From: Augochlora pura
Taxonomy: Eukaryota; Arthropoda; Insecta; Hymenoptera; Halictidae
NCBI RefSeq assembly: GCF_028453695.1
Contig: NC_135780.1
Location: 12,087,172-12,151,171 of the forward strand
Direction of reading: 5' to 3'
Length of the DNA stretch: 64,000 nucleotides
Positions 25,925 to 40,010 of the stretch are shown piece by piece. The notes below the pieces were generated by a model. The model made no database searches. It was not told the DNA's origin and saw nothing but the letters and a program-made list of their open reading frames with translations. A program made the position numbers and the translations under genes. How positions within the stretch are numbered: the stretch's first letter is position 1; every line of letters starts with the position of its first letter.

Positions 25925-26257
25925 ACGTGACGCAACATCGATAGATCGACAACTTCAACTTGTCCTCTCCTCCGTAAAATTTGTGTCACGTGCCTCATGG
26001 AGCAAGATGTCGGATTATTGGCGAAAACGGAATCTTGTACATCTCCATTAAGTGATAAAAGTATTGTTCATATTGTGTTATATGATTATCAAAGTAGTTT
26101 CGGTGAACAAGTCAAGTATCTGGAACAAGTGGAAGTGTTTGCAAGCATTGAAGTCGCAGAATAGAACGGGTATCCGAGAATGAAGTACAGCATCCTCCTC
26201 CGCTTGGTTCAACCGGCTAAAATGGCGATCTATGAACACTTCGTTCAGCAGTTATCG
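25925..26257 (+). other. Possible first exon of an unidentified transcript
   Basis: A promoter-like stretch has two CACGTG E-boxes, in CCACGTGACG at about 25925 and GTCACGTGCC at about 25986. A 55-codon ORF follows (25997-26164, starting MEQDVGLLAKTESC). A second ATG at 26180 then opens MKYSILLRLVQPAKMAIYEH and runs in frame into a consensus donor TCG|GTAAGT at 26257. This looks like a leader with an upstream ORF and a first coding exon, but I cannot place the next exon and do not recognise the peptide. It may be a non-coding RNA. Confidence 0.3.
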
Positions 26258-29200
26258 GTAAGTCGTTGCAAGAGGATTTTTATCAATAATAAATTTTGAT
26301 TGCGGTTTACGATGTATAATCTTAATAATTACACAGCTCCTTTTTCGCGATAGCATTAATGGTATAAACAACCATTTGTGCATTCTAACGTTTAATAGGC
26401 ATTCTCCTAGGAGGAATCGAATGACGTGAAGTTTGGTTACCTCGACTGATTCTTTCGATTTGAATAAAGAATCGTAACCGTCACTATGGCCGCCTCTCTA
26501 TTGAGTTTCTGTATTTTTGTAGTTGATGCAGATAATTTTTATTTCGCACAAAAATCCGTAGTCTAGCGATCAGAGATACAAAATAATAATATATTTATTA
26601 TATCAACAGGACAAGTGCTTAGTTACAACTAATGTTGTAATAGCGTTATGAACGATAATAATAGCAGTATGGGGATAAATAATGGCACGTGATAGGAATA
26701 ATAAGATGAAGACTTTAGGAATGACTGTGAACAATATTACGTGACGATATTATGCATAAATGATACGTAAGTATTGCAATAACGATTAGGATCGTACATA
26801 ACATATAGAAGATATTTCGTTTTAAATTGAATTTCTGAATCGTTTGATTTCTACGAGGGATTATCTACGTAAGAACATTTCAATCGAGGCGAGGGAGAGA
26901 CGATTTGCTTTCGATTCGATCCGGAAGGGTCGAGGGAATTGAATTTTCGGTGGATTCGGATGAAAAGGCGAGGAGAGCTAACCGGACCCGATCAATTTTA
27001 TGTCCCTCGGATCAACCGATTGTCCGCCGGTGGCACGGGAAAGAGAGAAGCGGAGAGGACCGAGACCTTGCGATGCACCTGCTCTCAGGTGTACGTCCGC
27101 ACCTTCCATCCGCGCGTGCAATGCATCTCCTCGTCTTTCTCCCCCTTTCCCACCCTTCTCTCTTTCTCTCTATCTCTATCTCCCCTCGCCGCTCTACCGA
27201 CGAGAGAGATCTTTGGGCAATCTTGCGTCGTACATTGCGAGTAAATGTGCGAGAGACGGCAATTATTCGCAGGAGGACGTCACGATCGCGACGTTTCAGG
27301 GCCACAGCAGGAGGATCCCGTCTTTAACACCTTAACCCTCGGACCACCAACGGGACGCGTTTGTCCCATCGACTTGTAAATAATGACTCGTTGGAACTCC
27401 TGCCAAGAGATACCCACTGACGTTGCGTACCAATCTTCTTCGAAGCCTGAAACTTGCGAGTTGCCGCACGCCGTGTCATCCACGAATTTTGAACAACGCC
27501 GAAGCTAGGAACCGTCCGCGTAATTTGTTCCTCTGGCAATACAATCGAGTCGCGAGAAGGCAAACAAAATTGCGGTCGGAGGAGTTGGCCGACGCGGACA
27601 CACGCGACCGAATCGAGTTTATCAGCAGTGTTATTTTCGGCGCGTTGCTAGCTTTTAGAGGCAGCCAGGTGCGCGCTGCGCGCGTAATTTCACGCGTTTA
27701 TCGGCCTCTCGATTCCCTAGCAGACTTTTGTTTATTCGCGGTCTGACCGCGCTCCATTTATTTGTCGAAACGCTTCCACGTGTATGCACTTCCTATTATC
27801 GATACCGTTGCTCGAGCACGCGTCTCGCGATTACACTCGAATCGATTCAATTCCGCATATTCAGTCGTGTCTTCTCTTACTGTACTTCTGATAGTTTTAG
27901 ATAGAATAATTTATCTATTTATTGTATCTGTTTTCATTGTTAGTAGTATTTGATACTCTATATTCATTCGATAATGCGCGATGAATCGATAAGAAATCGA
28001 GCGAATGCTTCGAGTAAAAGTAGCGCCAGAATACGAGCTTCACGTTCACGATTCCTACGTGAGATCGGGCGAGCCGCTCGCGGGGAGATCGAGATCAAGA
28101 TCGGGATCGTTTTCCAAGGCGGTCGTCGTGGAATCGAATCGGTTCCGGAAATTCCGGTGTTATTTCGGGCGATGCGTTCTCGGTAAAAAGGACGAAACGA
28201 TACGACGAGCGGTGCGGACACACCTGTCGGTCGAGGTTGTCGCAGCGCGTTCCCGACGATCGTGCATCGATTACGCCTCCGAGAGTTAATTAACCAATCA
28301 AAAGTCACGCCGGAATGTCAAAAGAATACCGTCACGTGCTGTATGTGTAATTGCGAGCCCGTCTTCGAAGGGCGATTATTACGATTCTTTTGGAAAATTT
28401 GTCGAGCGTCATTAGACATCAAAATTGAACTTCTCGCGTCGAATTGTTGCTGGAATTCTATAGGAATTTATTTCAGAAGGTTTAATATAGAAATTTAATT
28501 GATTGTTTCAATCGGATCAGGTCTGTGTAGATAACGCGTCCATGAAAAATTATATAACTTTGTAAACCGTGTTAGTACAGGTAGTCATAACGCAACGTAG
28601 TTCCTTGTTCGAGGTACCCGTGTCATCGTGTCTCTCGCTGTCACTCTCCTTTACTGGAGTGCAAAGTTCGTGGGAAACGGGAACGGTCGCGGCCCGAAAA
28701 AAATAAAAGGAACCGTTTAATCGTCTCGATTTTAATGTCGGCCGAGTTATTAAAAGCCGAGTTACATTCATACATATTAATGAACCGGTTTTCTATCCGT
28801 CACGGTGTTAATTTACAAGATCGTTACATTGTCCCGAGTGCTTTCTACCGTTTGACACAGATTTTTCACACGCGCCGTCCTTCTCGTTCGTCTAACGCGA
28901 CTGTTAACCCCGCGATCGGTCATGTAAATGTAAATGTGATTCGCGGCCCGGTCCCGCGCGACCGTTTTCCCCGATAATTTCACCGAAAGGTCCCGTGCGA
29001 CCGTTCTCGTCTTTATTACGTCGTCGCGATTTCGGTTCGCACGATCGTTCCAAGCCCCCCACCCCACCCCCTCCGATCAACGTTGAATTTATTTTCTGCG
29101 AAAAAGAAAGAAAAGAAAACGGCGCAGCCACTCCCTAGAGAGATCCGTGATTGCACAAACATCCGCAGCGCATTAGCGATGCGTCCTGTAGATCGTAACT

Positions 29201-32200
29201 CCCGAGATAAGGGTCTCCGGGGCCAACCTCTCCCCCCTCCCCCCCCCCCCCCCCCCAAAAATAAGGATAATAACATAGTAGAGCTCTCGTCGTTTCAACG
29301 AATGCCTCGAATCGTGCGTTGAACCTGGCGTGACGGGGAATAGGAGGCTCGGCGTTCGGTTGGGCGACGTTAATTAAACCTGACGAAACTCGGCGTAATT
29401 TTCATATCATTACGGCTAGCCGGGGCCCGGGGGCCGGGCGAGTAAGGGATTCGGCGATCTAGCCGAAACGTTCTGGTTAAAAAAAGGCCGTGTTTCCCGT
29501 GGACAGGGCAGGAAGTGATCCACTAGAATCAACAGGTGAGGCCGCCGAGAACTGCCACGAATAACCGACTGAAATTCAGCCAATTAACGAGCCAACGATC
29601 GAGGCGGCCGATTAACTTTTGGGCCAGTGGAACTTCGGCGGACTCTAGCTTCGCAGTTCGATTGCTCCGGATAATCGCGGGGAATTAGGCCAGGCCGCGG
29701 CGCGCTAACGAACCACCGCACGACCGACGTTCCTTTGCGACACTGTCGCGCGGCGATTACGTTTACGAAATTGTTTCTATTGTTGTTGCGCAGTCCGTGC
29801 TCGAATTCGAGCGTGATCAGCGTGATTATCTCTGCCGAACTTTCGTGCTCGTCATTCCGGAACGTTAAACTTTGTTGAACGCTAAACGTATCACCGGTTT
29901 CCAATTTCCTATTTCGCAAGGCGATCCGATCGATCGGCAAAATCGCAACGATGTTTCTTTATACGAATCGAAAGCGTGGGCTACGAAGATCACAGAAATG
30001 TAAATTAACGCCGGTGCGCCGTGGTGGAATACCGTTGACACGGGTCACCCTGTATACGTGTCACGGTCTGGATATTAGGCGGGTCTCGTTGCCAGTTTCG
30101 CGAAACACTCAGACATCGGTCATACTCAACCCGTTCCTCGGGTTTCGGCGGCGTTCGCGCGATTGCGATGCGTGCTACTATGTAAAGTCGTAGGGCAATA
30201 GTTCGCTCGATTGTTTCAATAATTTAGTACTTGGAAACGTTGTTGAATCGTTGAGATTTTAACAGTGGAAATAGGCATCGAACAGGCAGATCTTCGTGTT
30301 TAGTTTCTTCCAATTTGAGGACCTTTGACGACTGTTTCTTCGAATTTAAGGCTTTTTTCGAGCCTTGAAGATAGACCATCATTTACTCAAATATAGGGTA
30401 GACTAAACAATTGTTGAATAAATCGAGAAAATTCAGAGCTTCCTCAGATCTTCTTCGAGCTGTGAAAATAATCGAAAGTTCATATTTGCAGTGATTTAAT
30501 CGGATGTTCTTGTCTGTGTTTCGTAGGAGGACCACCGTTCAGGAAACAATATATACGTCCAAGAAGTAGCAATTCTGCTCCAACTCTATTTCTAGCGACG
30601 ATAGATCCGAGGGGTTTGAACGACGAAGTCCGAGTACCACCCCGTAGAACGTGCTCGTCGTATGCAAATATCAGCGAAGGCTTCTAAACGCGCGCGATAC
30701 GACTTCCTTCCTCGAATCGAGGATCGTCATTGCCTTCATCGTCGCCTTGGTCGTCGCGCTCGCCGTCGGCCAAGGAGAGGTGTACCGTTTCGCTCGGCTA
30801 ATTTCGTGCGGCCGGTTCACCGTGCTATAGCCGTGCCGCGCCAGCACGGTATAGCCCGTCTCGTTTCGCAGGCCGAAATAAAAGCCGGAGGAGTTCGATT
30901 CCGCACGCGGCGCGCCGTAATTGCCGGCGACAACGCTCTGGAACCGACCACGGCACCTGACGCGATCCCACCCCGTAACCTCCCCTAATTATAATTAGAT
31001 CCGCCGACGTGTGCGCTCTGAATCCTAATGCGGCGGCCGCCGCGTCGCCTAGGGCGCACCGTAATTTCCAAAAATTCTGTTGCGAACGACTTTGACGGTT
31101 GGCCTGCGACGAGGGTGGCAGCTTATGCTATCTCTCTCTCTTTCTCTTAGCTCTATTATCAGATCTATGTTCTAGATAATCTAACAATCGCTCGACAACT
31201 ATCCTGCAACGCGGCTGTTGGATATTTTTAGTGGCATTTGCACTTTTAATAGGATATACACGAGCGATTGTTTCTTTTACGAGATATAGATGTGAAAATA
31301 ATTTTAGAACGTTGTATAACAATTTTAAGCGAAGCTTCAGGGTTGCTATAAGTAACAGTTTGACGGAGAAGATTTAACATTTCAGCTGCGTCCGAACTAT
31401 CGTCAACGGCTAGTCTCGCGTGCGAAAATCGCGCGGGAATTTCTCTGGCCGTTCTCGACGTTGCAGGAAACCTTTGTCGCTGCATCGATCGAGATCGGGA
31501 ATATTAGGGTGCTTAGCAGACCGTTGATTAATTATTCCGTCTGTTGCTCCGATTAGAACGCACGAGAAGTCGAAACTATGGTCTGCAGGAGAAACGGTGG
31601 GATCGTCGGTCGCATGCTCGGCCCGAGACGGCATAACAGAGGGCAACCTGAAAAAAAAACGTTGCCCGGATGATCAAGATCGAGTGGCGGATTCGGGAGA
31701 CGGAATCGAGGCGTAATCGAGGAAGAGGAGTTGCGTGAGAGAGGAACGGAGAGGGGACGCGGGTCGGTCTAGAAGAACGGAGACAGATCGTCGCCAATTA
31801 TAATTAATCTTTCGGTAATTATAGCCCCCGCGGTATCGCGTGAGATTACTGATACGACAGATGCGAGATTTTTAACGCGGCCAATTAGTGTCGAAGGAGC
31901 GGAAAGCGTATCGTTCGATATATGCGCGCGGTATATCCCGTGGTCGGCTCGCCGATATGATCGAAGCGATCGATGCGAATCAAAAGTGTGTACCCGGTCC
32001 CGTGAATAAAGAAAGACCGGCGAAACCGAGTGCGGGACGGAGATAGGACGAAAGGGGGAGAGAAAGGGCGCGACGGATGCCGAAATGGACGACAATTTTC
32101 GTTATCGAGCTCTGTTACGCGAAATTCCTACGACGGTCGCGTGATCCGTGCGATCCGGCGCGATTCCGGGGCTCTGTGCAATTAGGGGACAGCTCTTTGT

Positions 32201-32649
32201 TTCTTTTGTTCAATAATTACGGGCAATGAAGATTACCGCGGATTACACGCCACGGTCGCGTCGAATCTCCCTGATCTTACCGGCGACTGATCCTCTATCT
32301 ACATTAGAATTGCAAATGGCTTACAAATTCACGAAAACCGACCCCTTCAGCTATACTTTCGCGGGCCTGGTCTCGTTAAGATCGTTGCCGCTCCGCAGGC
32401 GTGACCGCTTCAGCGACAAGACTGTACCGAACATAGACGCCATTTTCTTAACGAAATCGAACGGATCGGCTAACGATGAAACACCGAAAACAATATTTCT
32501 TTCGTCGTCGGACAGTCCCTCTGTTAGAACTCGTGCAGTAGATTTTCAGGGAAAGGCTTGCCTCGCATCAAAGTTTATTATTAATCTAATATATAATATA
32601 TAAATTTATATAATATATAAAGTTTTATAAACATAACTATTATATAACG
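26258..32649. other. Intergenic, no gene seen
   Basis: AT-rich to about 26.9 kb, then GC-richer. It includes CTCT-rich tracts (27140-27190), a long C run preceded by CTCC (about 29229-29256) that could form a G-quadruplex on the minus strand, and a solitary TTAACCCTCGG piggyBac-like end at 27332. Open frames up to 140 codons occur on both strands and I judge them chance. Confidence 0.5.
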
Positions 32650-32730
32650 ATTATATAAATTACTATATTATATAAATTACTATATTATATAAATTACTAT
32701 ATTATATAAATTACTATATCATATAAATTA
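32650..32730 (+). repeat. 17-bp AT-rich tandem repeat, about 4.8 copies
   Basis: The unit ATTATATAAATTACTAT is repeated four times almost exactly, with a partial fifth. It is preceded by imperfect TATAA-rich sequence from about 32585. Confidence 0.9.
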
Positions 32731-34990
32731 GTTAGATAGTCATAGGACTCTGGTAAGCTCGGATAATCGAGGTTCGCTGAAACGGTAATCGCAACAAATG
32801 TGCGAAGGGTCGAGAGATCCCAGCGATCGTTCCGCGATCCGGCGAGCCGTTAATTAGAAATCCCCGGGTCTTTCTAGAAAGCGAGCACAGAGTGCTCGAA
32901 CTGGAGCGTTTCTGGATCGACTAATTCGCAATAAAAGGCTCGGTCGTTCCATTTATTTCGGCCGCGGCCGCGGCCCGGTGGCTTCCTCTTCTCGAAACGG
33001 CGCCGCGCCGGTGCTCGCCGGTGCCGTTAATTGAACCCGACCTTCCTTTTTACTTCGCCGGACCTCCTGGCTCGCGAAGAAGGAAGACTTCGCGAATTTA
33101 TCGTCGGTGATTCGCGACCCGGATCGTTGGAATAACGAACTCGTGGCGAACGTTCGCGTAATTCCGTGAGAGAGCTCCGAGTGCTGTGGAAATTCGTTTT
33201 TCCGTGGAATGAATTACTTTGGGGATGTTTTAGGTTGGGGGAGGTAGATGTCGGATAGTTGAATTAATTCTGCTGCTAGCTGGAATATTATTAATATTAT
33301 TAAATGGTAAAATCTATATAAAATTAAAAAACGCAAATAGTAGCAAGGTCTTCCAACAAGATAGTTGTAAGATCCTCCTCGCAATACTTTGTTATATAAT
33401 ACGTGTCTAATATATTTCATCGATTTTTTAAATTGTAATTAAATGACTGGAACATAACTGCACGAACAAGCTATAAAGTAAATTGGTATATTAATATAAT
33501 ATACCGTGTGACAAAGTAGGAAGTATTACATCTCGATTTAAAAAATTTAATTTCACAACGCTGTTTAATTTTTCGACTGTTAGAGTTTCAAAGGGTTAAC
33601 AGCGGATAAAAATGTCTTGACAGTCGGTTTTCGGCAAAAACGAACTCGTTCCAGACCGAGCCGCGGGAGTCGAGCGTTTCGGTGTCGTCGACGGCACCAT
33701 TTGTCCCCGTGGCGAGACAACGGGCCCCGTCGGGCCCCACCGGGAGCTTTGTCTCGGGCCCGTGGTCGCGTTAAACCTGTTCTTCAACGTTCTGCCTCGG
33801 GTAACTGTATTCCGCCGCGTGGAAAAAAAGATTTACGTTGAACTCGTTCGCTCTTAATAATATTACCGACGCCGAGGCCATGCCCGTTCGCCGGGAAAGG
33901 AACCCCGGGAGTCGTTGAAACGCTCGAAACCGACGAGCGGGTTCCGTTCCCGACGACGGTCGTTCGACTGCGACAAATCGATCTGTTCGCCATTTTTGTC
34001 CAACCAGGTCGACCGTCTCCGGATCAAACGCGCGTCATTCGGCCCGCGCGACCGGGAAACGAGTTCACGAAACTTTCGTCGCTTTCCTTGCCTGGCGCCC
34101 GATAACGAGGATCAAATGTTAATTAATCGGGCACGCGGTGTGCCGTTCGATTCCGGCCGGACGATCGCGCTATTCATCGGCCCGATCCTCTCGAGTTCAC
34201 CGTTCGAATTATCCTTTTCCGGAAACGAAATCGCTTCCATAACGCAAGATCTTTTCCGCTTGCATTGAAATCCTGAAATGCATTCATCCTGAAAATACCT
34301 TACTGTACTACGAAGAAAAATGCACCTTTTGTAACTGTGCTGTCTTAAAACTAGATTAATTGATTAATAAGCTAGATTAATGGACTGGAATTTTTCTTTT
34401 AATTTTTGGGAGGGTTTATATTTTTCATTTTAATTTTATCATTACTTGGAATACAGGCACTAAATACACGTTTTATCTCCTTTTAATCTGAGCCTATAAA
34501 GTAAATTTAAAAATGTGAAAATGCATTTGATACTTGAAAGTTTCAGTAACTGCATCAGGGAGTAGAAAATGCATTTTTTAAATTTCCTTTATAGACTCAG
34601 ATAAAAAAGCGAAGTAGCTGTTTTCTAGAATGAAACAAAGGTCTTTCCAGAAGGCCAATAATCACAGTAGAATCGTACGATACCGGGTGTTGGTATATTT
34701 TGGGGATTCAACCGGTGTCCCTTATGGAAACCAACGACCATGGTCTCGTCCAAACGAGACGAGTCAGCAATTACGAACACTGGGCATGACGTGCACATTT
34801 GGAGAATATCAAACTGCTCAATCGCTAAAAGCTGGCGCGCTGTGCTAGACGTTTAACAGCCACCAGCTGCAATATCGTCGGAATTGATTAGGCGAATATC
34901 CTGCAGGCCTTTATTGTTCGTATTTGCTGACTCGATCGCTTTGGTCGGGCCCACAGTGACCAAGACATTTTGGAACAGTTTGACAGGCTA
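32731..34990. other. Intergenic, no gene seen
   Basis: Mixed composition. Includes GGCCGCGGCCGCGGCCCGG at about 32960 and a lone CAAAGGGTTAA end at 33589-33599 that resembles the piggyBac-type MITE ends. The remainder holds only short frames. Confidence 0.5.
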
Positions 34991-35072
34991 TTAGGTTATT
35001 ACAAAAGTAATCTCGGTTTGCTTTTCGAAGCCCTTTATTTCGAACACAGAAATTACTTTTGCAATAACCCGG
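34991..35072 (+). mobile_element. Mariner-type MITE forming one hairpin, about 82 bp
   Basis: The left end TTAGGTTATTACAAAAGTAA at 34991-35010 is matched by an inverted right end ATTACTTTTGCAATAACCC at 35052-35070, with one mismatch over about 18 bp. It is flanked by TA on the left. The ends resemble those of Tc1/mariner elements that insert at TA. There is no coding capacity. The whole unit folds as one hairpin with a loop of about 40 nt. Confidence 0.75.
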
Positions 35073-38000
35073 TGTCCTAGACGAGCATGATAGGGGATCG
35101 TCGACAACCAGCTGTCGATTGGTTTATTCGAATTTATTCGTGGATTGCTATATCATGTATATAATTATTAAAAAGCTGGAAGAATATAGTAGAAGCAAGA
35201 GAAATGATGATAATTAAGCAAGAAGGATATTAATATATAATATGAAGGAAGTAAGGATAAATTTGGGAGGATATAGATGAATAGAAGAATAGAAGAAAGA
35301 CAAAATGGATGATAAAGTTACATAGAATAAATGCACCGCAACAGCAACAAGGACATCACAGCTAAATAATAAAAAACTTAAATTGCAGATCCCATGCATT
35401 TCTGATAAAAATCAAATGAATTCGATCATCATAGCTAATCTCTTGCTCCGCCGGTACTGATAAACCATTCGAAATGAAGAGTTCGTTGCCTCTTCGATAA
35501 ATGTACAGCACATATTTACCAACCATAGTGCAGGCTTTTCTACCAGTGCGTATGTTTTAGATTGCTCGACGTCGCTGGAATGAAGAAGTATCATCAGAAT
35601 TGGTGGACAGGGCTGGTCAAAGATCGGAGATGAAATATATTTCGCAGCTCGAGGCTAGGTCCTCTTGAAGTCGGCGTCGGCGGCAGCGAGGATAGGCGGC
35701 GAGGATAGGCAGCGAGGAGAGGCACCGAGCGTGCTTCCTGCCGCTTGACCGGAAGTCGCGAGTCAGAGGCTCGGCTCTACGTAGGCGTTACGCTTCCTTA
35801 CGCGTATCTACACCGTCTCGCTACCCAGTTTCTCCTGCGATGTGGGCTCGCGGCCCTTCGACGCCCCTCCTCGCTCGGGGAACCTTCCTCCAAGGTCATC
35901 CCACTCGGACTTAACCGCGCAATCCTTTCCTCCGACCATTTCGACTGTTTTCTTCGCTGCTACTTTCTCGTTGCGTCGTTCTCCGCTCGCTGTTTCGGGC
36001 GAATCGCCGGGGAACCGAGACTATTATACCTGTGCAGATTCGAATGCGAAATGTTACTAAAACTGCGCTATTCGAATCGGCGATCGGTTAGTGGAACAGT
36101 TAGTTCAGTCTAGTGATAGATTAGTTAGCGATTTTTGTAGCAGCTAGACTCGTATGCGTGTTTGAATAGCATAGACAGGATTGCACATTTTTTGTGTTAA
36201 AATTCTTGAAATTATAAAGGCGAGAGATACGATAATACACGAAAGGCTTTTTAGATTATCAAAGAAGTAAATCAGATGAAATATCGAATTTAATCTGATT
36301 CTTCAATCGATGTTAGATCAACTAGGATAATTATCGGCTGAAATCGCTTCGGTTTTAAAAGTCTGTAACGCGAAGACATTTTGTAACCACTCGAGCACGT
36401 CTGTCAAATCGATGCCACAAACGCAACTTTGCTCTTGTCCGAACAGTTGCGTGTCCGACCGGGTAGTACAAATTGTCTTCGCGCCGAAGAGAAACCGTAG
36501 GAAGTAAAACGTGGTCGGTTGAACTACCGTACCGATATTTGTTCCTCTTGATTTTCTCCTGGACGTCCTGATGGCGGCTCGTTAACGTTAACTCGTTACT
36601 TTACAACGGGCATGAATATAGAACGAAGGGGAATACGAACGGTGGCTTCAACCGTACATCCGGACGATATAAACGCGAAGTCGAGCTTCCTCGAGAGCCG
36701 CCGATGAACGTTCCAGTTCGTCCAGCATCGATGCCGCCCTTCGACCCGAGCCCGGCAAATGTTTTCACAGAAGACGGTGCTTGTAAAATGAAATGTAAAT
36801 TTCGAGAGAGCAATGCCGCGGGATCGATAAAACCCGCGGAGAGCGGGCGGTGAGGAAAATGAACGAGTTTGTTCGACAGCCGTGGATTCGAAGGAATTGT
36901 GCCGCAAATAAATTGCAAATTAATTAGCCGGTCGTCGAATAATAGTCGGGCTAAGGGGTCCCCGGGGGACGCTCCTGAAATTGAAGAACTTTCTCCGCCT
37001 CGAATCGGAGACAAAGGCGGCCATCCGAGAGCCGGTTGATGCGATTTTCGAAGGGTTCGATCCGCGTCGGCATCGCGGCGAAGTTTGCTCCCGAGGAAGG
37101 AAATTGCTCTATCGAACGGAGTTTCGAATCGAGGATCGGCGGGCTGAAAGGAAGCCGCCGGAAATGGGTCGCCTGGCCGTCGAAGGGAAACTTTCTCTAT
37201 CCTTTTGATAAACCCGGGGAAACTTGACCGGGGGCGAAAGGGATCAGCCGGAAACGGATATAATGTGATAAGGAAAAGAGTAATTCCTCCGCCGGTGGGT
37301 GGCTACGACTTCGCGGCTCGGAATCGAATTATCTTTCGGTCCGTGCACACTCGGCAGGAAACCTAATTTCAGTCTTCCTGTCATGGGAACGTGCGCACCC
37401 TGTATCACGGACTCTTGCGAGACCACGGATCGAATGCGATGGAACCGTGCCCCATTTTTGCGACAATTACGTTTGTTACACAATAACGATCCGGCAAGCG
37501 AACATGGAAACAAATATGTTCTCTAAGTCGACACGTGAGACGATTATTTTTAACACCGCGCACGTAACCGTGTCGATCGAATTATAAATTCGAATTTATA
37601 TGTTAAAGCATCGAATGTGATAAATTATGCAGTTCGATCAACTTTCGCCGAGGCGGGCTGCGGATTTTCTGCATTTACGGTAAACATAAGCGATGGGTGC
37701 CATTTATCATTTTTATAAAAGAAGCTTCGGTAGTACTGGGACGACCAGTTGCTGTCCGTTCGTTTACTTTCGGGCATAATTAACTTTGTATTTAACGAAA
37801 AAGGGTTAGCATACTTTTGAATTCTTTTATTCGATAAATACGATATTTATTCTTTTGATAATCGATCGCTCCGCAATATCCAGCACCAATACTATAGATG
37901 CGCATAGACTGTCTTCTCGGTAAAGGTATCAGAGTGTTTTGCTTCCGGCTAACGAGAGAACGAGCGTCGAGGAAGCGTCTAGTTCGCGGCGCCGGGCGTC

Positions 38001-39920
38001 GGCCAGGATCGAAACGCGAGAGACAGGGGGACGATAAAGCGATCAAGTTTATTGTGGCCGGGCCGGAGGATGCACGAATTCGAGCGATTAATTCCGCGAA
38101 GCGGCAAGATAACGATCGGCTTAATGATCCGGTTTAATGACTTTCCCCGGGAGACGGGCCGCATGCGCGCACAGCAAAATCCACTTCGGCGAATCGTCCC
38201 GTCCCGGTCGCACCGCCGGCCGCCCGTTTTCGGGCAACGACTTCGAATGATTTTATCGTCCCGTCCTTCTTCCTCGTCTTCGTTGCTCGCCTTCCTGCTT
38301 CCTGGCGGCCGCGTACGCGCGCGGAAACGAGCGGGCAACGAGAGGCGAGGCGGCGAGCGCCGGTGGAACAAGAGCGCACCGGTCGTGCCGAGAGCGCGCG
38401 CGGCCCGGTCAACGTCGCTGCCGCGCGCGGTTCGTTACGGGGATCGAGCGATTCACGGTGTCGGGAATCCGTCGCGCGCGGACTCGTTAATTGTTGGCCA
38501 CGTCGTAAAAGGGTGATCCGCGCCGATCCCCGACGAGGATCCTCTTATTACTGCGCAGGAATTACTCCGGCCGAGCCGCTTCTTGCCCGTTCTTAACAGA
38601 ATTACCGACACGTAACCCAGAGCTCGAGGCACGCGATCCACCGACTATTGTTTGTTTTACAATCGCGGCTTCTTAATGGCTGTTCGATCTTAACCCTTTC
38701 TGCCGTGACTCTCAAGCTGTAAGAGGAGCCGCGCCGAAAATGCACACTTAGCACTCGGTCGGCCCTCCTTTGTATAAAGTTTTTTCTTTTTAAAGTGTTG
38801 AATGATATTTATATAAAATTATATTAATTATATCGGTCCTCGCATGGATGTCGAATTAGAAATAATTCACTGAATTATAGTTGAAACAGCTGTCGCTTCT
38901 GAACCACTATTTAAAGAATTCTGGATAATTGAAAAGGACTTAAAGTTCTTAACATTCCTCGTAGCATAATTTTTATAATACCAAGAGCTGCGAATGAAAA
39001 ATAGGATTAATTCTAGTGTTAGAAACTTGCGCGAAATTGTTTATAAAAATCAATCGCGTCGTGGAGAGATTTTCCCAATCGATCTCAGACGGTTCGATGA
39101 AAACGAGAAAGATGGCCACCAGTGGACAAGTAAAGTGGGACCGGGTCGGTGTAGTGTACCTGCTCTCCTCTCCTCTCTGGTCCCGGCTCTCTCGAAAAAC
39201 CGCGAGGAAAAGCAAGCAAAGGAGGGCAGAGCGGCGGAGGTGCAGCAGCTGGCTTCACCGCAACATCTGGCGGCATCCGATACTTATTCGGCAGTGCCAC
39301 GCGCCACTTCCACTTCTCCGCCTCTCCTTTTCTTTCTTCTCTCGCTTCCACTTCCTATTTCCGCGCTTTTCCGCCCCCTTGGCCCGCCTGTCGTCCTCTC
39401 TCAGGTCGTGGCAATCGCCTCTCGCCCAAGACGCTCGGCGCTCTCTCGCCTTTCTTCCCTCCTTTCTTTCCTCGTCTCGTTTTTTCTCGCCGCCTCTCTT
39501 TTCCACATCCTCTTCGGCTTCGCTTCCGGCAAGATCGAACGATTCGTTCGCATCATTCGTGCTCACAATGTTCCTTAGAGAATTGTCCACGGTGTACGAC
39601 GCTCGTTCGCGTAAATTCTATCGACGCGTTGAACGCTGAAAATTGGCTCTGAAAATTTCCTTGATATCGAAGTCCCTTAATTGATCCCTTAATTGATTCC
39701 TTAATTCGAGGATCTGCGTTATTGTTACCCGTCGTTTATCTGTCTATTATTATACGCTAAGTAACGTAGTTTTGATTTAACGAAACCGTAGAAATATTAG
39801 AAGAAATTGTTTTACAGTATATTCGAATTGGGGAGGTTCAATTTTTAATCCAATTTTTATTCTATTCGATTACCATATTTATTACTATAAAATATATATT
39901 TTGGCACTGTTATATTATGG
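35073..39920. other. Intergenic, no gene seen
   Basis: Contains an imperfect 13-14 bp tandem (GCGGCGAGGATAG and variants) at about 35686-35735, followed by a GC-rich promoter-like stretch to about 36115. Pyrimidine-rich sequence fills 39290-39520. A solitary TTAACCCTTTCTGCC end lies at 38690. The frames of 100-200 codons on both strands near 38-39.6 kb follow simple, strand-biased sequence and show no domain. Confidence 0.5.
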
Positions 39921-40010
39921 TACTATTATATTTTAACACTATCATTATTGTACTATTATATTTTAACATTATCATTATTGTGTTATTATATTTTAACACT
40001 ATTATTATTA
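39921..40010 (+). repeat. 30-bp minisatellite, three copies
   Basis: Units at 39921-39950, 39951-39980 and 39981-40010 share TACTATTATATTTTAACACT with few changes. An ATT run follows. Confidence 0.9.

Larger units (their letters stand above)
20851..25980. other. Intergenic, no confident gene
   Basis: This stretch has pyrimidine-rich tracts near 21060-21150 (TCTC and CTGTCTG repeats), a mariner-type terminal fragment at about 22175, and a 119-codon unrecognised open frame at 22539-22898, both listed separately. A degenerate TTAACACCTTGACTACCG at about 23529 resembles the end of the MITE at 41477. The rest shows only short open frames on both strands with no recognisable domain. Confidence 0.5.
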
